DNA of 64,000 nt from Candidatus Gastranaerophilales bacterium. GTDB lineage: Bacteria; Cyanobacteriota; Vampirovibrionia; Gastranaerophilales; Gastranaerophilaceae. Positions 42,884 to 51,883 of this stretch are shown piece after piece. Location: NCBI GenBank assembly GCA_944325625.1, contig CALVAP010000003.1, positions 1 through 64,000 on the forward strand. Direction: 5' to 3'. A model generated the notes under the pieces. It had not been told where the DNA came from. It ran no database searches and saw only the letters and a list, made by a program, of their open reading frames with translations. How positions within the stretch are numbered: position 1 is the first letter of the stretch; each line of letters begins with the position of its first letter. The translations under genes and the position numbers were made by a program.

Positions 42884-43700
42884 ATGAACTTTGACAGTTA
42901 CATCGTTAAAAATGTTGAAATCGCACAAACTGTACCGCCAAGCTGCCCCCCCCCCCCTGCAGCAGAATTTAACTTCTAACAAGGGTTTTGGGCTTTTTAG
43001 GCGTTGTAAAAAACGCGCTTTTACCTTAGCTGAAACTCTTATCACACTTACCATTATTGGTGTAGTCGCTGCTATGACTATTCCTACTCTCGTTTCTAAA
43101 TACCAAAAACATACCTATGTCGTTGGGCTTAAAAAAGCTTATTCTACTTTATCTAACGCTATGTCACTTGCTATGCATGATGATGAGGTGTGGGAATATG
43201 CCAGTTGGGGTATTAGTTGGGATATTGATTGGTACACCAGCATGCCCAATATTATAAAAAAATATATGAAAGTTGTTAAAACTTGTGATAGTAACAACTG
43301 GGAAGAATGTGTTGAGGTAAATGAAAATGGACGACCAATACAGGGCGTTTATGTTTATGGTAACGACGATATATTTGTAACAGCTGATGGTATGACCTGG
43401 TCTAGTAGCGTTAGTGTAGATATCAACGGTAAAAAAGGACCCAATCGTTGGGGTAGGGATATATTTTTGTTAGAGATAGCAAAATATAATCAAAACGGAG
43501 TAGCGCAAGGTACGGTTATGCCTTTTGGCTCAAAATTAATGGCTAAATATTGGGGATCTGACGGCAGCTACTGGAACAACAACCCCAGTTCACCAAAATG
43601 CACCACGAGGATTGTTAATTGGTTTGGGAAAAATAGCGGTTGGTCAAACGCAGTTGACTGTACCGGTCGGGTGCTTGAAGAAGGGGCGATGAACTATTAA
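42884..43700 (+). CDS. Prepilin A, out of frame at a poly-C run (phase-off form)
   Basis: Type IV pilin-like surface protein. Translation from ATG 42884 (AGGAGG upstream) gives a leader, MNFDSYIVKN...PPSCPPPPAAEFNF, that stops at 42977-42979. The prepilin is open in the +1 frame to 43700. Losing one of the 12 C (42946-42957) would fuse leader to LQQNLTSNKGFGLFRR, then the cleavage region KKRA/FTLAETLITLTIIG and a pilin body ending CTGRVLEEGAMNY. A start inside the pilin frame (TTG 42891 or ATG 42912) has no Shine-Dalgarno sequence. The body is about 225 residues, with KYQKHTYVVGLKKAY and Cys pairs. The promoter and leader are shared with copies B and C. Confidence 0.85.
42946..42957 (+). repeat. 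Poly-C run, 12 bases (cassette A)
   Basis: Twelve consecutive C inside the translated leader. The prepilin frame is +1 relative to the leader, so 11 C would place both in frame; 12 is off. This is the layout of a slipped-strand contingency tract. Confidence 0.9.
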
Positions 43701-43721
43701 TACAACTTTTAATAAGCTCAC

Positions 43722-43744
43722 GAGGCGAGCAAATTGCTCGCCTC
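43722..43744 (+). terminator. Terminator after prepilin A
   Basis: GAGGCGAGC, AAATT loop, GCTCGCCTC: a perfect GC-rich 9-bp stem, then TCATTT. The T-run is short. Confidence 0.7.
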
Positions 43745-43788
43745 TCATTTGCTACTAAACACAATAATATATATTTTTGTAAATATTT

Positions 43789-43817
43789 TTGAATTTGCTG
43801 TTAAATTCCTGTAAAAT
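43789..43817 (+). promoter_or_regulatory. Promoter of the in-frame prepilin gene
   Basis: TTGAAT (43789-43794), 17 bases, TAAAAT (43812-43817). GGGAG lies about 7 bases before ATG 43859. The rest of the leader is unlike the poly-C cassettes. Confidence 0.65.
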
Positions 43818-43858
43818 TGGGTATGTAACACATATGTGCTTTTTATAGGGAGCTAATA

Positions 43859-44656
43859 ATGAAACACTACATACGCAAAACCGAGGATAATATAACAAAG
43901 CCAAAGGCTTTAACTAAATTAAAACCATACAAGAAAGTTGGTTTTACTCTGGCTGAAGTCTTGATTACACTTACTATAGTCGGCGTCATAGCTGCTTTAA
44001 CAATACCTAACTTAATCTCTAAAATCCAAGACCACGGGTTTAAGAGTGCATTTCTTAAAACTTATGGCGTTATCAGAGAAGCTGCCTTCTTGGCTGAACA
44101 AGATGATGCACCATTCTGGACAAAAAGTGATATTTTCATGAATCCATATTATTGGCTAACTAACCCTGACGCTATGAAAAATTACTTCAAAATTGCGCGT
44201 GGTCCCTTTGTTAGATACAATGGTGGCGGACAATTTGCTATCAACCAAGTATATGGAAACAATTTTAACGTCTCTACAGATGTTAAACTCCTTAATGGAA
44301 ATCCTAATGGTACTTATTATTTAGTCGCTAACGGCTCTGCTTTTGCTTTTCAGTTAGAAGATTCCACTATAGTTGTATTCTTCACTTCTTATGGCTATGT
44401 ACATGCTATATATGTTGATGTAAATGGGCAGAAAAAACCTAATCAATGGGGTAGAGATATATATTTTCTGCAAGGTGCTGGTCAAAACCCCTATCGCAGC
44501 AGCCCCTACAAGAAATATACAGTCCTCCCCATAGGAGCAAAAGGAGCAACAGACGTTTGGGGCACAAGTACAGACACTTGCAAAAAGGGGACCTCTGGAA
44601 TGTCTTGCGGTTACGAAATTCTCAAGGACAGAAGCTTCAACCCTCCTTATCAATAA
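43859..44656 (+). CDS. Type IV prepilin-like protein (in frame, no poly-C)
   Basis: The 265-residue product has a basic leader (about 1-31, with many Lys) and the prepilin site KVG/FTLAEVLITLTIVGVIA, with the usual Gly before the cut. The N-terminal helix is followed by KIQDHGFKSAFLKTYGVIRE and an extracellular body with two C-terminal Cys (about 240-250) ending DRSFNPPYQ. It is closely related to copy B but lacks the shared poly-C cassette, so it should be constitutively translatable. It lies between copies A and B. Confidence 0.9.
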   Translation: MKHYIRKTEDNITKPKALTKLKPYKKVGFTLAEVLITLTIVGVIAALTIPNLISKIQDHGFKSAFLKTYGVIREAAFLAEQDDAPFWTKSDIFMNPYYWLTNPDAMKNYFKIARGPFVRYNGGGQFAINQVYGNNFNVSTDVKLLNGNPNGTYYLVANGSAFAFQLEDSTIVVFFTSYGYVHAIYVDVNGQKKPNQWGRDIYFLQGAGQNPYRSSPYKKYTVLPIGAKGATDVWGTSTDTCKKGTSGMSCGYEILKDRSFNPPYQ

Positions 44657-44692
44657 GGCCCAACAACTTTTTACAAAAAGTGCATTCTAATA

Positions 44693-44721
44693 TTGCAATT
44701 TATTCCATAATTTTGTAAAAT
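44693..44721 (+). promoter_or_regulatory. Promoter of prepilin cassette B
   Basis: TTGCAA (44693-44698), 17 bases, TAAAAT (44716-44721). It is followed by the same AGGAGG Shine-Dalgarno sequence as in cassettes A and C. Confidence 0.75.
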
Positions 44722-44764
44722 CATATATGTTGAATATGTACACAATTATAGGAGGCAATATTTT

Positions 44765-45593
44765 ATGAACTTTGAAAACCCCATAGTCAAAAATGGCGAA
44801 ATAACACAAACTGTGCCGCCAAGTTTCCCCCCCCCCCCAAAAAAAAAAGTTAGCTTCTAATAAGGGTTTTAGGCTTTTTAGGCGTCACACTAACCGTGCT
44901 TTTACATTAGCTGAAACTCTCATCACATTAACCATTATTGGCGTCATAGCTGCGTTAACAATACCTAACTTAATCTCTAAAATTCAAGACCACGGATTTA
45001 AGAGCGCTTTTATAAAAACCTATGGCGTTATCAGAGAAGCCTCTAATCTCGCTGAGCGTGAAGGGGAATCTTTTTGGGATATCAATGACGGATTTATGAG
45101 CCCTTATTACTATAGAACCAATCCTAATGCTATGAAAAATTACTTTAAAATCGCACGTGGTCCCTTTGTACACACCGGAGGCGGGGGACATACTGCATTT
45201 ACAAAGGTTTATGGGAACAATTTCAATTTCGCTAATGATGTCAAGCTCCTCAACGGACAACAGAATGGTGGATATTTGCTTTTATCCAATGGCTCGGCGA
45301 TGACCTTTCAACTTGAAGACTCTACTATAGTTGGTTTTACGCTCTCCCACGGACTTGTTAGAATGATGGTAGTTGATGTAAATGGTGCAAAAAAACCTAA
45401 TCAATGGGGTAGAGATGTTTTTGCCCTACAAGGAATATACCAAAATGGTCAATTTACAGTCTTACCTTTTGGTGCAAAAGGTTCAGGAAGTGTATGGGGA
45501 CAGGCTGGAAATAATTGTATAGAAGGAGGGAATGGTACAACTTGTGGCTACTATATTCTCAAAGACAGAAGCTTCAATCCTCCTTATCAATAA
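44765..45593 (+). CDS. Prepilin B, out of frame at poly-C/poly-A runs (phase-off form)
   Basis: The leader from ATG 44765 (MNFENPIVKNGEITQTVPPS, then FPPPPKKKVSF) stops at 44858-44860. The prepilin is open in the +1 frame from 44805 to 45593, with KLASNKGFRLFRRHTNRA/FTLAETLITL and a body like that of the 43859 gene (KIQDHGFKSAFIKTYGVIRE, ending DRSFNPPYQ). Deleting one base in the 12-C run (44827-44838) or the adjoining 10-A run would restore one frame. A shorter reading from ATG 45096 would lack the whole prepilin signal and is not credible as the native gene. Confidence 0.82.
44827..44848 (+). repeat. Poly-C (12) followed by poly-A (10), cassette B
   Basis: C at 44827-44838 and A at 44839-44848. 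Both lie in the leader frame before its stop. Cassettes A and C have only the C run, so the A run is an added slippage site in this copy. Confidence 0.9.
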
Positions 45594-45610
45594 AAACATT
45601 AAATACAAAA

Positions 45611-48600
45611 TCAGTTATCCAGAGATTTTATACCAACTTCGACAAAATCACCGAAGTTGGTTTTTACTGCATTCACCATATCATTCGTAGCATTTACCCA
45701 GAAACCCGATCCGGTCAGAATTTTCTCTCCGTCCATATTGTCAAGCTTAAACATCAACGGGTCTGAACCTTTAAAATTTAGCATCAAATCTTTTATACTC
45801 ACCAATGTCTCAAACGGAATATCTTTTTTTACCGTAAGTGTTACCACATTAGAGTTTTCAACAGGGCGGACACTGTCTACCACAATACTCAACTGGTCCT
45901 CATCCTTTCGTTGAATTTTTCCTGAGAATATAACTTTTTGTTCTGATTCAACAAATGAATTAACCTCTAACAACGTTTTGTAGAAAACAACAAACTCAAC
46001 TTTACCTGTCAAATCTTCTATCATTCCGGCTTTAAGAAATTTTGTCGGATCTTTTTTAAACGGAACTTGCCTAACCTGTGACAAAAGACCACAAATTGTA
46101 ACAACTTTATCATTAGGCATTTCCTGCAACTCAGCTATATTATGCGTAGTTAAAAATGGCAAACTGTTCCTTATTGAAGATAAAGGGTGGCTTGTAACAT
46201 AAAAACCTAAATATTCTTTTTCAAATTGCTGTATTTCTTTGTCTGTAAATTCATCCTCACTTCCTTGTAAAGTATATGTTCCACCACCAAAACCACTATC
46301 TGCGCCCAAAGCTGCAAACAGACTGCCTTGTCCCAATGCTTTGGATTCGTTTTCTCTCATCGCCTGTGAAACAATTGCATCAAGATTATACATTAACTGT
46401 TTTCTACTTTTTTCTATGTTTGAAAATGCACCTGCCTTAATCAAACTTTCTAAGGTTCTTTTATTCAATACTTTTATATCAACTCGAGTACAAAAGTCAT
46501 AAAGAGATTTGTAGTCACCATTCTTTTCTCTTTCCTCACAAATATTCTCTATAACAGCTTCTCCTACATTTTTTATTGCACCAAGCCCAAATCTTATATT
46601 ATCTTCGTCGGGTGAAAAATCTGAGAATGACTTGTTAATGTCTGGGGCAAGAACTTTGACACCATGTTTTTGACATTCGGCAATATACATCTGCGTTTTA
46701 TCCTGATCCCCTTTAACACTGGAGAGCAGCGCTGACATATACTCAACAAAGTAATGTGCTTTTAAATACGCCGTCTGATATGAAACAAAGGCATATGCAG
46801 CCGAATGCGACCTGTTGAAGCAGTATGCCGCAAACTTTTCTATCTGCTCAAATAATTCCGTTGCAGCTTCTCGGGTCATTCCATTTTTACCTGCGCCTTC
46901 GATGAACTTTTCTTTTTGTTTTGCCATTTCATCGAATTTTTTCTTACCCATCATACGGCGAACCATATCCGCCTGTCCCAATGAATATCCGGCAAGAGCT
47001 TGAAATATCTGCATAATTTGTTCTTGATAAACTATTGTTCCATAAGTATCTTTCAATATAGGTATCAATAAATCATGGGCATAGGTAACTTTTTGCCTAC
47101 CGTGCTTTCTTTCTACAAAATCGTCCACCATACCTGATTCCAAAGGTCCCGGACGAAAAAGTGCTACCAATGCACCCATATCTTCAAACACGTTTGGTTT
47201 CAATCTCCTCACCAGATTTTTCATGCCCGAAGATTCAAGCTGAAAAACTCCGTCCGTGTCCCCTCTTTGCAATAATTCATATGTTGCTTCATCTTTGAGT
47301 GAAACTTTATTTATTTCCAAATCAATTCCGTGACGTTTTTTTATGAGCTTAAGCGTATGATTAATCATTGTAAGGTTACGCAAGCCCAAAAAGTCCATTT
47401 TCAACAGACCAAGGGTTTCCAAATCCGCCATCGGGTATTGAGTTATAATGATACCTTCTTTTGAAGGCTGAACAGGAACAATCTCATTAAGCGGCATATA
47501 AGAAATAATAACTCCCGCCGCATGCATACCAAAGTTAACTTTTGTTCCCTCCAGCTGCTTTGCCATATCTACAATTTCCTTTACCTGCGGATTTGAATCA
47601 TAAAGCTCACGAAGCTCCATTCCCGGCTGTAAAGCATCGTCAATATGAACCTTTGGTCCGCTAGGTATAAGTTGTGACCACTTATTTGCATCCGCAAACG
47701 GAATTTCATATACTCTGGCAACTCCTTTTAAGGCTGCTTTTGCAGCGAGAGTCCCGAAAGTTATAATCTGACAAACTCTATCTTTACCATATTTATGTGC
47801 CACATAATCGATTACTTCGCCACGTCTTTCAATACAAAAATCTATATCAACATCAGGCATAGTATATCGTTCCGGATTTAAAAACCTTTCGAACAACAAG
47901 TTGTGCTCAATAGGATCCAAATCTGTTATTCCCAGTGCATAAGCGACCAAAGAACCTGCTGCTGAACCTCTGCCCGGTCCAACAGGTATATCATTATCCT
48001 TTGCAAACTTGATAAAATCCCATGTTATTAAAAAGTACGCAGAAAACCCCATTTGCTCAATTATACCAAGCTCATATTTATATCTTTGCTCCAACTCCGG
48101 TGTAATTTCGCCATACAGACGTTTTAATCCTTCTATAACCTGATAATGCAAATAAGAGTCCACCGTATGTCCGGGTGGTACCTCAAAATTCGGCAGCGGC
48201 GCTCTGCCTTTATCGAGCATAAAATGACATTTTTCCGCTATATCGACTGTATTTTTTATTGCCTGCTCAAAAACTTCCGCATCCAACCACTTAAACGCAT
48301 CCCTAAGCTCAGTAACTGTTTTTACATAAAACTCATTGTTAGGAAATCTAAAACGTGCCTCATCAGTTTTGGCGGCATTCGTTTGCAAACATAATAATGT
48401 ATCATGCCAGTTTGCATCTTCTTTTAGAAGATAATGACTGTCGTTGGTTATTACAAGTTTTACACCAAGCTCATTGGCAATTCTTATCAAATCAGGATTA
48501 GAACGCTTTTGAACATCCAATCCGTGGTCTTGTATTTCTATATAATAATCATCTTTGAAAAGTGATTTATAATACTCAGCACGTTTTTTGGCTTCTTCTT

Positions 48601-49045
48601 TATCGCCGTTCAAAATAAACTTAGCGACCTCTCCTTGTACACATGCTGAAAGGCAAATTAAATCTTCATAATACTCTTCTATTAACTTATGATTAATCCG
48701 AGGCTTATAATAAAATCCTTCAACTGCAGCAATCGAAACCAGTTTAACAAGGTTTTCATATCCTTTTTTTGATTTTGCGAGTAAAACCAAGTGATAAAGC
48801 GTCTGACCTGTTTTCTTTTCGTGAATGTCACCGTCATAAACATAAAACTCGCAGCCGATAATAGGCTTAACTCCAACCTCTTTGGCAACCTTACAAAACT
48901 CCATTGCCCCGTACATAACCCCATGGTCTGTTATTGCAACCGCCGGCATGTCATTTTCTTTTGCAAATTCGCACAACTTCTTTAACCGAATTGCGCCGTC
49001 CAACAAACTGTATTCCGTATGTAAATGTAATGGTACGTACTGCAT
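45611..49045 (-). CDS. dnaE: DNA polymerase III alpha subunit
   Basis: Replicative polymerase of the chromosome. The 1144-residue product has the N-terminal PHP domain (HLHTEYSLLDGAIRLKKL at the start, DHGVMYG), the catalytic palm with GPGRGSAAGSLVAYALG and the PDVDIDF Asp motif (about 355-405), the FNRSHSAAYAFVSYQTAYLK region, tandem helix-hairpin-helix and a C-terminal OB domain (about 960-1060). Length fits the DnaE1 type; no intein or split is seen. It is convergent with prepilin B (17 bases apart). Confidence 0.97.
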   Translation of the reverse strand: MQYVPLHLHTEYSLLDGAIRLKKLCEFAKENDMPAVAITDHGVMYGAMEFCKVAKEVGVKPIIGCEFYVYDGDIHEKKTGQTLYHLVLLAKSKKGYENLVKLVSIAAVEGFYYKPRINHKLIEEYYEDLICLSACVQGEVAKFILNGDKEEAKKRAEYYKSLFKDDYYIEIQDHGLDVQKRSNPDLIRIANELGVKLVITNDSHYLLKEDANWHDTLLCLQTNAAKTDEARFRFPNNEFYVKTVTELRDAFKWLDAEVFEQAIKNTVDIAEKCHFMLDKGRAPLPNFEVPPGHTVDSYLHYQVIEGLKRLYGEITPELEQRYKYELGIIEQMGFSAYFLITWDFIKFAKDNDIPVGPGRGSAAGSLVAYALGITDLDPIEHNLLFERFLNPERYTMPDVDIDFCIERRGEVIDYVAHKYGKDRVCQIITFGTLAAKAALKGVARVYEIPFADANKWSQLIPSGPKVHIDDALQPGMELRELYDSNPQVKEIVDMAKQLEGTKVNFGMHAAGVIISYMPLNEIVPVQPSKEGIIITQYPMADLETLGLLKMDFLGLRNLTMINHTLKLIKKRHGIDLEINKVSLKDEATYELLQRGDTDGVFQLESSGMKNLVRRLKPNVFEDMGALVALFRPGPLESGMVDDFVERKHGRQKVTYAHDLLIPILKDTYGTIVYQEQIMQIFQALAGYSLGQADMVRRMMGKKKFDEMAKQKEKFIEGAGKNGMTREAATELFEQIEKFAAYCFNRSHSAAYAFVSYQTAYLKAHYFVEYMSALLSSVKGDQDKTQMYIAECQKHGVKVLAPDINKSFSDFSPDEDNIRFGLGAIKNVGEAVIENICEEREKNGDYKSLYDFCTRVDIKVLNKRTLESLIKAGAFSNIEKSRKQLMYNLDAIVSQAMRENESKALGQGSLFAALGADSGFGGGTYTLQGSEDEFTDKEIQQFEKEYLGFYVTSHPLSSIRNSLPFLTTHNIAELQEMPNDKVVTICGLLSQVRQVPFKKDPTKFLKAGMIEDLTGKVEFVVFYKTLLEVNSFVESEQKVIFSGKIQRKDEDQLSIVVDSVRPVENSNVVTLTVKKDIPFETLVSIKDLMLNFKGSDPLMFKLDNMDGEKILTGSGFWVNATNDMVNAVKTNFGDFVEVGIKSLDN

Positions 49046-49118
49046 AATAATAATGTATCACGAACCAATATCCTTGTGAGTTAAGTTTTATAAAGATTTT
49101 TACCGGAATTTTTGCCCA

Positions 49119-50159
49119 TTAATTTATAAACATACAGTCGCCATAGCTATAAAAACGATATTTTTGGGCTATTGCTTCCTTATAAGCATTAAAAATGTTA
49201 TCTTTTCCCGCCAACGCACTAACAAGCATAATCAATGTCGACTTTGGCAGGTGAAAATTTGTGATTAATGCATCCACAACCTTAAACTCATACCCCGGAT
49301 ATATAAACATTTCCGAGCTGTCTTTAACGGCTCTAACTTCACCATACTTTTGAAAAACGGTTTCAAGTGTTCTTGTAGACGTTGTTCCGACAGCCACAAT
49401 CCTCTTACCGGCTTTTATTCCTTCCGATATTGTTTTTGCAGCCTGTAGTGTTATTTCAAAAACTTCATTATCCATCTTGTGGTCTTCAATATTTTCAGTA
49501 TTAACAGGCTTGAAGGTTCCTAACCCAACATTAAGGGTAACATAACAAATCTCAACACCTTTATCTTTCAATTTTTGAAGAATTTCTTGCGTAAAATGCA
49601 ATCCTGCCGTAGGGGCAGCAACTGAACCTTTGTTTTTTGCATATACAGTCTGATATCGCTCATAGTCAAGTTTTTCCAACTCTGCATCGCTCATTTTCCT
49701 CTCTATATAAGGAGGAAGTGGTATTTTTCCAACTCTATCAAGAACCTCAAAAATATCTCCAACATATATTAATCGAACGAGAGCCTTTCCTCCATCATAT
49801 TTTTCAATAACTTCAACAGATAACTCTTCACTTACATCCAAAATATCGCCAATTTTTACACGCTTTGCCGGTCGAAGTAAAACCTCCCATACATCTTTTT
49901 TTATTTCTTTTAATAAAAAAATTTCGATATTAGCCCCAGTAACTCTTCTGGCAAAAAGCCTCGCAGGAATAACCCTCGTATTATTCAAAACAAGAACATC
50001 ATTCTCACCCAAATAATCAATTATGTCATAAAAGTGTTTGTGTTCTAATTTTCCATTTTTTTTGTCTAACACAAGAAGTCTTGAAAAATCACGCCTTTGA
50101 GCCGGAAATTGTGCTATTAGCTCCTCCGGCAGTTCATAATCAAACTCACTAAGCTTCAT
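49119..50159 (-). CDS. queA: tRNA preQ1(34) S-adenosylmethionine ribosyltransferase-isomerase
   Basis: Transfers the ribosyl of SAM to preQ1 in tRNA to give epoxyqueuosine. The 346-residue product begins with FDYELPEELIAQFPAQRRDFSRLLVL and has VLNNTRVIPARL, NKGSVAAPTAGLHFT, LNVGLGTFKPVN and NFHLPKSTLIMLVSALAG, all family landmarks. It directly abuts yidC: the yidC stop and the queA ATG share base 50159, so they form an operon with yidC first. Confidence 0.97.
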   Translation of the reverse strand: MKLSEFDYELPEELIAQFPAQRRDFSRLLVLDKKNGKLEHKHFYDIIDYLGENDVLVLNNTRVIPARLFARRVTGANIEIFLLKEIKKDVWEVLLRPAKRVKIGDILDVSEELSVEVIEKYDGGKALVRLIYVGDIFEVLDRVGKIPLPPYIERKMSDAELEKLDYERYQTVYAKNKGSVAAPTAGLHFTQEILQKLKDKGVEICYVTLNVGLGTFKPVNTENIEDHKMDNEVFEITLQAAKTISEGIKAGKRIVAVGTTSTRTLETVFQKYGEVRAVKDSSEMFIYPGYEFKVVDALITNFHLPKSTLIMLVSALAGKDNIFNAYKEAIAQKYRFYSYGDCMFIN

Positions 50160-51274
50160 TACTCTTTTTCTTCCTCAACGTTTTTAACTTCTTTAGCTTC
50201 AACTTTTCTTGCATTTATATTAGTTTCATTGCTCAGCTTTCCTGCTTTTTTGGCTGCTTCTTCCATATCCAATTGTTTGTTTATCACAATAGTTTGCGCA
50301 ACTTGAATGATGTTACTTGAAACAAGATACAAAAGCACCCCTGCAGGAATAGGAATAAATATAAACGTTGCAGTAAGCATAATCGGCATCATAGTACCCA
50401 TTGTTTTTTGCATAGCAGCCTGAGTCGGATCCTGCGCTGCCTGTTTATTTGTAGCCATCATTATCTTCTGTGCAAAGAACATCGATGCCCCAAATATTAA
50501 CACCAAAAGCAATACATCATAATGAATCGTTGAAGTAACCTCTTTTGTAGGCACTTGAGCCATCAAGATATCACCGCTTTTTGTAAATTTTACATTTTCT
50601 ATCTCTCTTGTATTATTGTCAATTACACCTACCTCGGCGCTTTCAACTTTTTCAAGCTGTGAATACTTCATATTCAAATCATCCAAACTGATTTTTAAAT
50701 CAAGTGTTTCACCGGGGATGATATCTCCTTGAACCTTTATAAACTTACGAGGATTGGAAACTTTTTGCTCAATAGGCTCAGCATCACCCTTAAGATAGAT
50801 TTTTATATTTTTTGCAGAAGAAAAAGTATCATTCTTTGTAACATTAAATTCATTGTCATAGGACAATCCCGCATTACCACGCAGGGTAGCATCAAGCCTT
50901 TTTACAAAATAAAAGGATTCATTACCCGCAACCTGAATGAACAGCGGACTCATCAACGCAGAATAAAGCAAGATAAAAATAGGCATCTGAATAGCAATAG
51001 GCCAACACCCTGCCATTGGATTAAATTTGTGTTCTTTATAGAACTCCATCATTTTTTGTTGCATCATCTGCGGGTTAGACTTATAGCGTTCTTGAATCAT
51101 CTTCATTTTAGGCTGAAGCATCTGCATAGTTTTCATAGAACGTTGTTGAGATACACCCAAAGGCCACATGGCAAGTCTGATAATCACCGTTAAAAGTATT
51201 ATCCCCCAACCATAATTTCCCGTAATCTGCCCAAGACTCTTTAGTACATCTATCGTTAAAGCTGTAAAATCCAC
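50159..51274 (-). CDS. yidC: Membrane protein insertase YidC/Oxa1
   Basis: Inserts and folds inner-membrane proteins. The 371-residue product has the first conserved helix (GWGIILLTVIIRLAMWPLG), the cytoplasmic hairpin with QPKMKMIQERYKSNPQMMQQ, the second helix (GCWPIAIQMPIFILLYSALM), then a non-conserved insert of about 100 residues facing outside, and the last helices (VLLVLIFGASMFF; IFIPIPAGVLLYLVSSNI). The large N-terminal P1 domain of proteobacterial YidC is absent. The C-terminus is basic and acidic. GAGG precedes the ATG. Confidence 0.95.
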   Translation of the reverse strand: MDFTALTIDVLKSLGQITGNYGWGIILLTVIIRLAMWPLGVSQQRSMKTMQMLQPKMKMIQERYKSNPQMMQQKMMEFYKEHKFNPMAGCWPIAIQMPIFILLYSALMSPLFIQVAGNESFYFVKRLDATLRGNAGLSYDNEFNVTKNDTFSSAKNIKIYLKGDAEPIEQKVSNPRKFIKVQGDIIPGETLDLKISLDDLNMKYSQLEKVESAEVGVIDNNTREIENVKFTKSGDILMAQVPTKEVTSTIHYDVLLLVLIFGASMFFAQKIMMATNKQAAQDPTQAAMQKTMGTMMPIMLTATFIFIPIPAGVLLYLVSSNIIQVAQTIVINKQLDMEEAAKKAGKLSNETNINARKVEAKEVKNVEEEKE

Positions 51275-51394
51275 TTTTAAATCCTCTTTCCTCTAATCTG
51301 ATAATAATATTTTAATATAAACAAAAATATTGACTTGTAACAAATTGTTATTAAATAAAAAAATACAATAATCAGGGAAATAAAAGGTTAGTAA

Positions 51395-51763
51395 ATGTCG
51401 ATATTGAATTTGTTTGGACTCAAAAGATGCACACACGAAAGAATGGGCTATAACATTGAATGCGGCTACTGTCCTGATTGCGGCGAATACGTGGAAAATC
51501 GCTGGTACCTGACAAGGTGCTCTTGTTGTGGAGTAAAACGTGTCGCCGTAACCAAAGGACATGAGATTATGCCAGCTGAATACTTCTGCAAAAATTGTGG
51601 TGAAAGCGGTTACTACATAGAAGAATTAAAAAAATTAAACTTTATAGATATTCATTTTGCAACAGTACTCAAAGTTAGTCCGCAAATTATAAAAGAAAAC
51701 TTTGCTCAAACCTGGGTTCAAAATAGTTTTGAAAAGCAAAAATTACTTGCCACAGCAGTTTAA
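51395..51763 (+). CDS. Zinc-ribbon-like protein
   Basis: The 122-residue product has several Cys pairs: CGYCPDCGEY (about 25-34), CSCCG (about 45-49) and CKNCGESGYY (about 66-75). These would hold one or two structural zinc ions in rubredoxin- or ribbon-like knuckles. The second half is helical without Cys. There is no signal peptide, so it is cytoplasmic. No family was recognised. AAGGTTAG precedes the ATG. It is divergent from yidC and lies just upstream of prepilin cassette C. Confidence 0.7.
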   Translation: MSILNLFGLKRCTHERMGYNIECGYCPDCGEYVENRWYLTRCSCCGVKRVAVTKGHEIMPAEYFCKNCGESGYYIEELKKLNFIDIHFATVLKVSPQIIKENFAQTWVQNSFEKQKLLATAV

Positions 51764-51811
51764 TATCCCTCTTTAACATAAGCACAAAAAAATACTATTT
51801 TTGTAAATTTA

Positions 51812-51840
51812 TTGCAATTTATTCCATAATTTAGTAAAAT
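51812..51840 (+). promoter_or_regulatory. Promoter of prepilin cassette C
   Basis: TTGCAA (51812-51817), 17 bases, TAAAAT (51835-51840). It differs from cassette A by a single base in the spacer. Confidence 0.75.
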
Positions 51841-51883
51841 CATATATGTTGAATATGTACACAATTATAGGAGGCAATATTTT

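Noticed and set aside
45096-45593. Prepilin B read as a gene starting at ATG 45096
   Set aside because: It would lack the FTLAE prepilin signal that is intact upstream in the same frame; the true start is the cassette ATG 44765 after a frame change.
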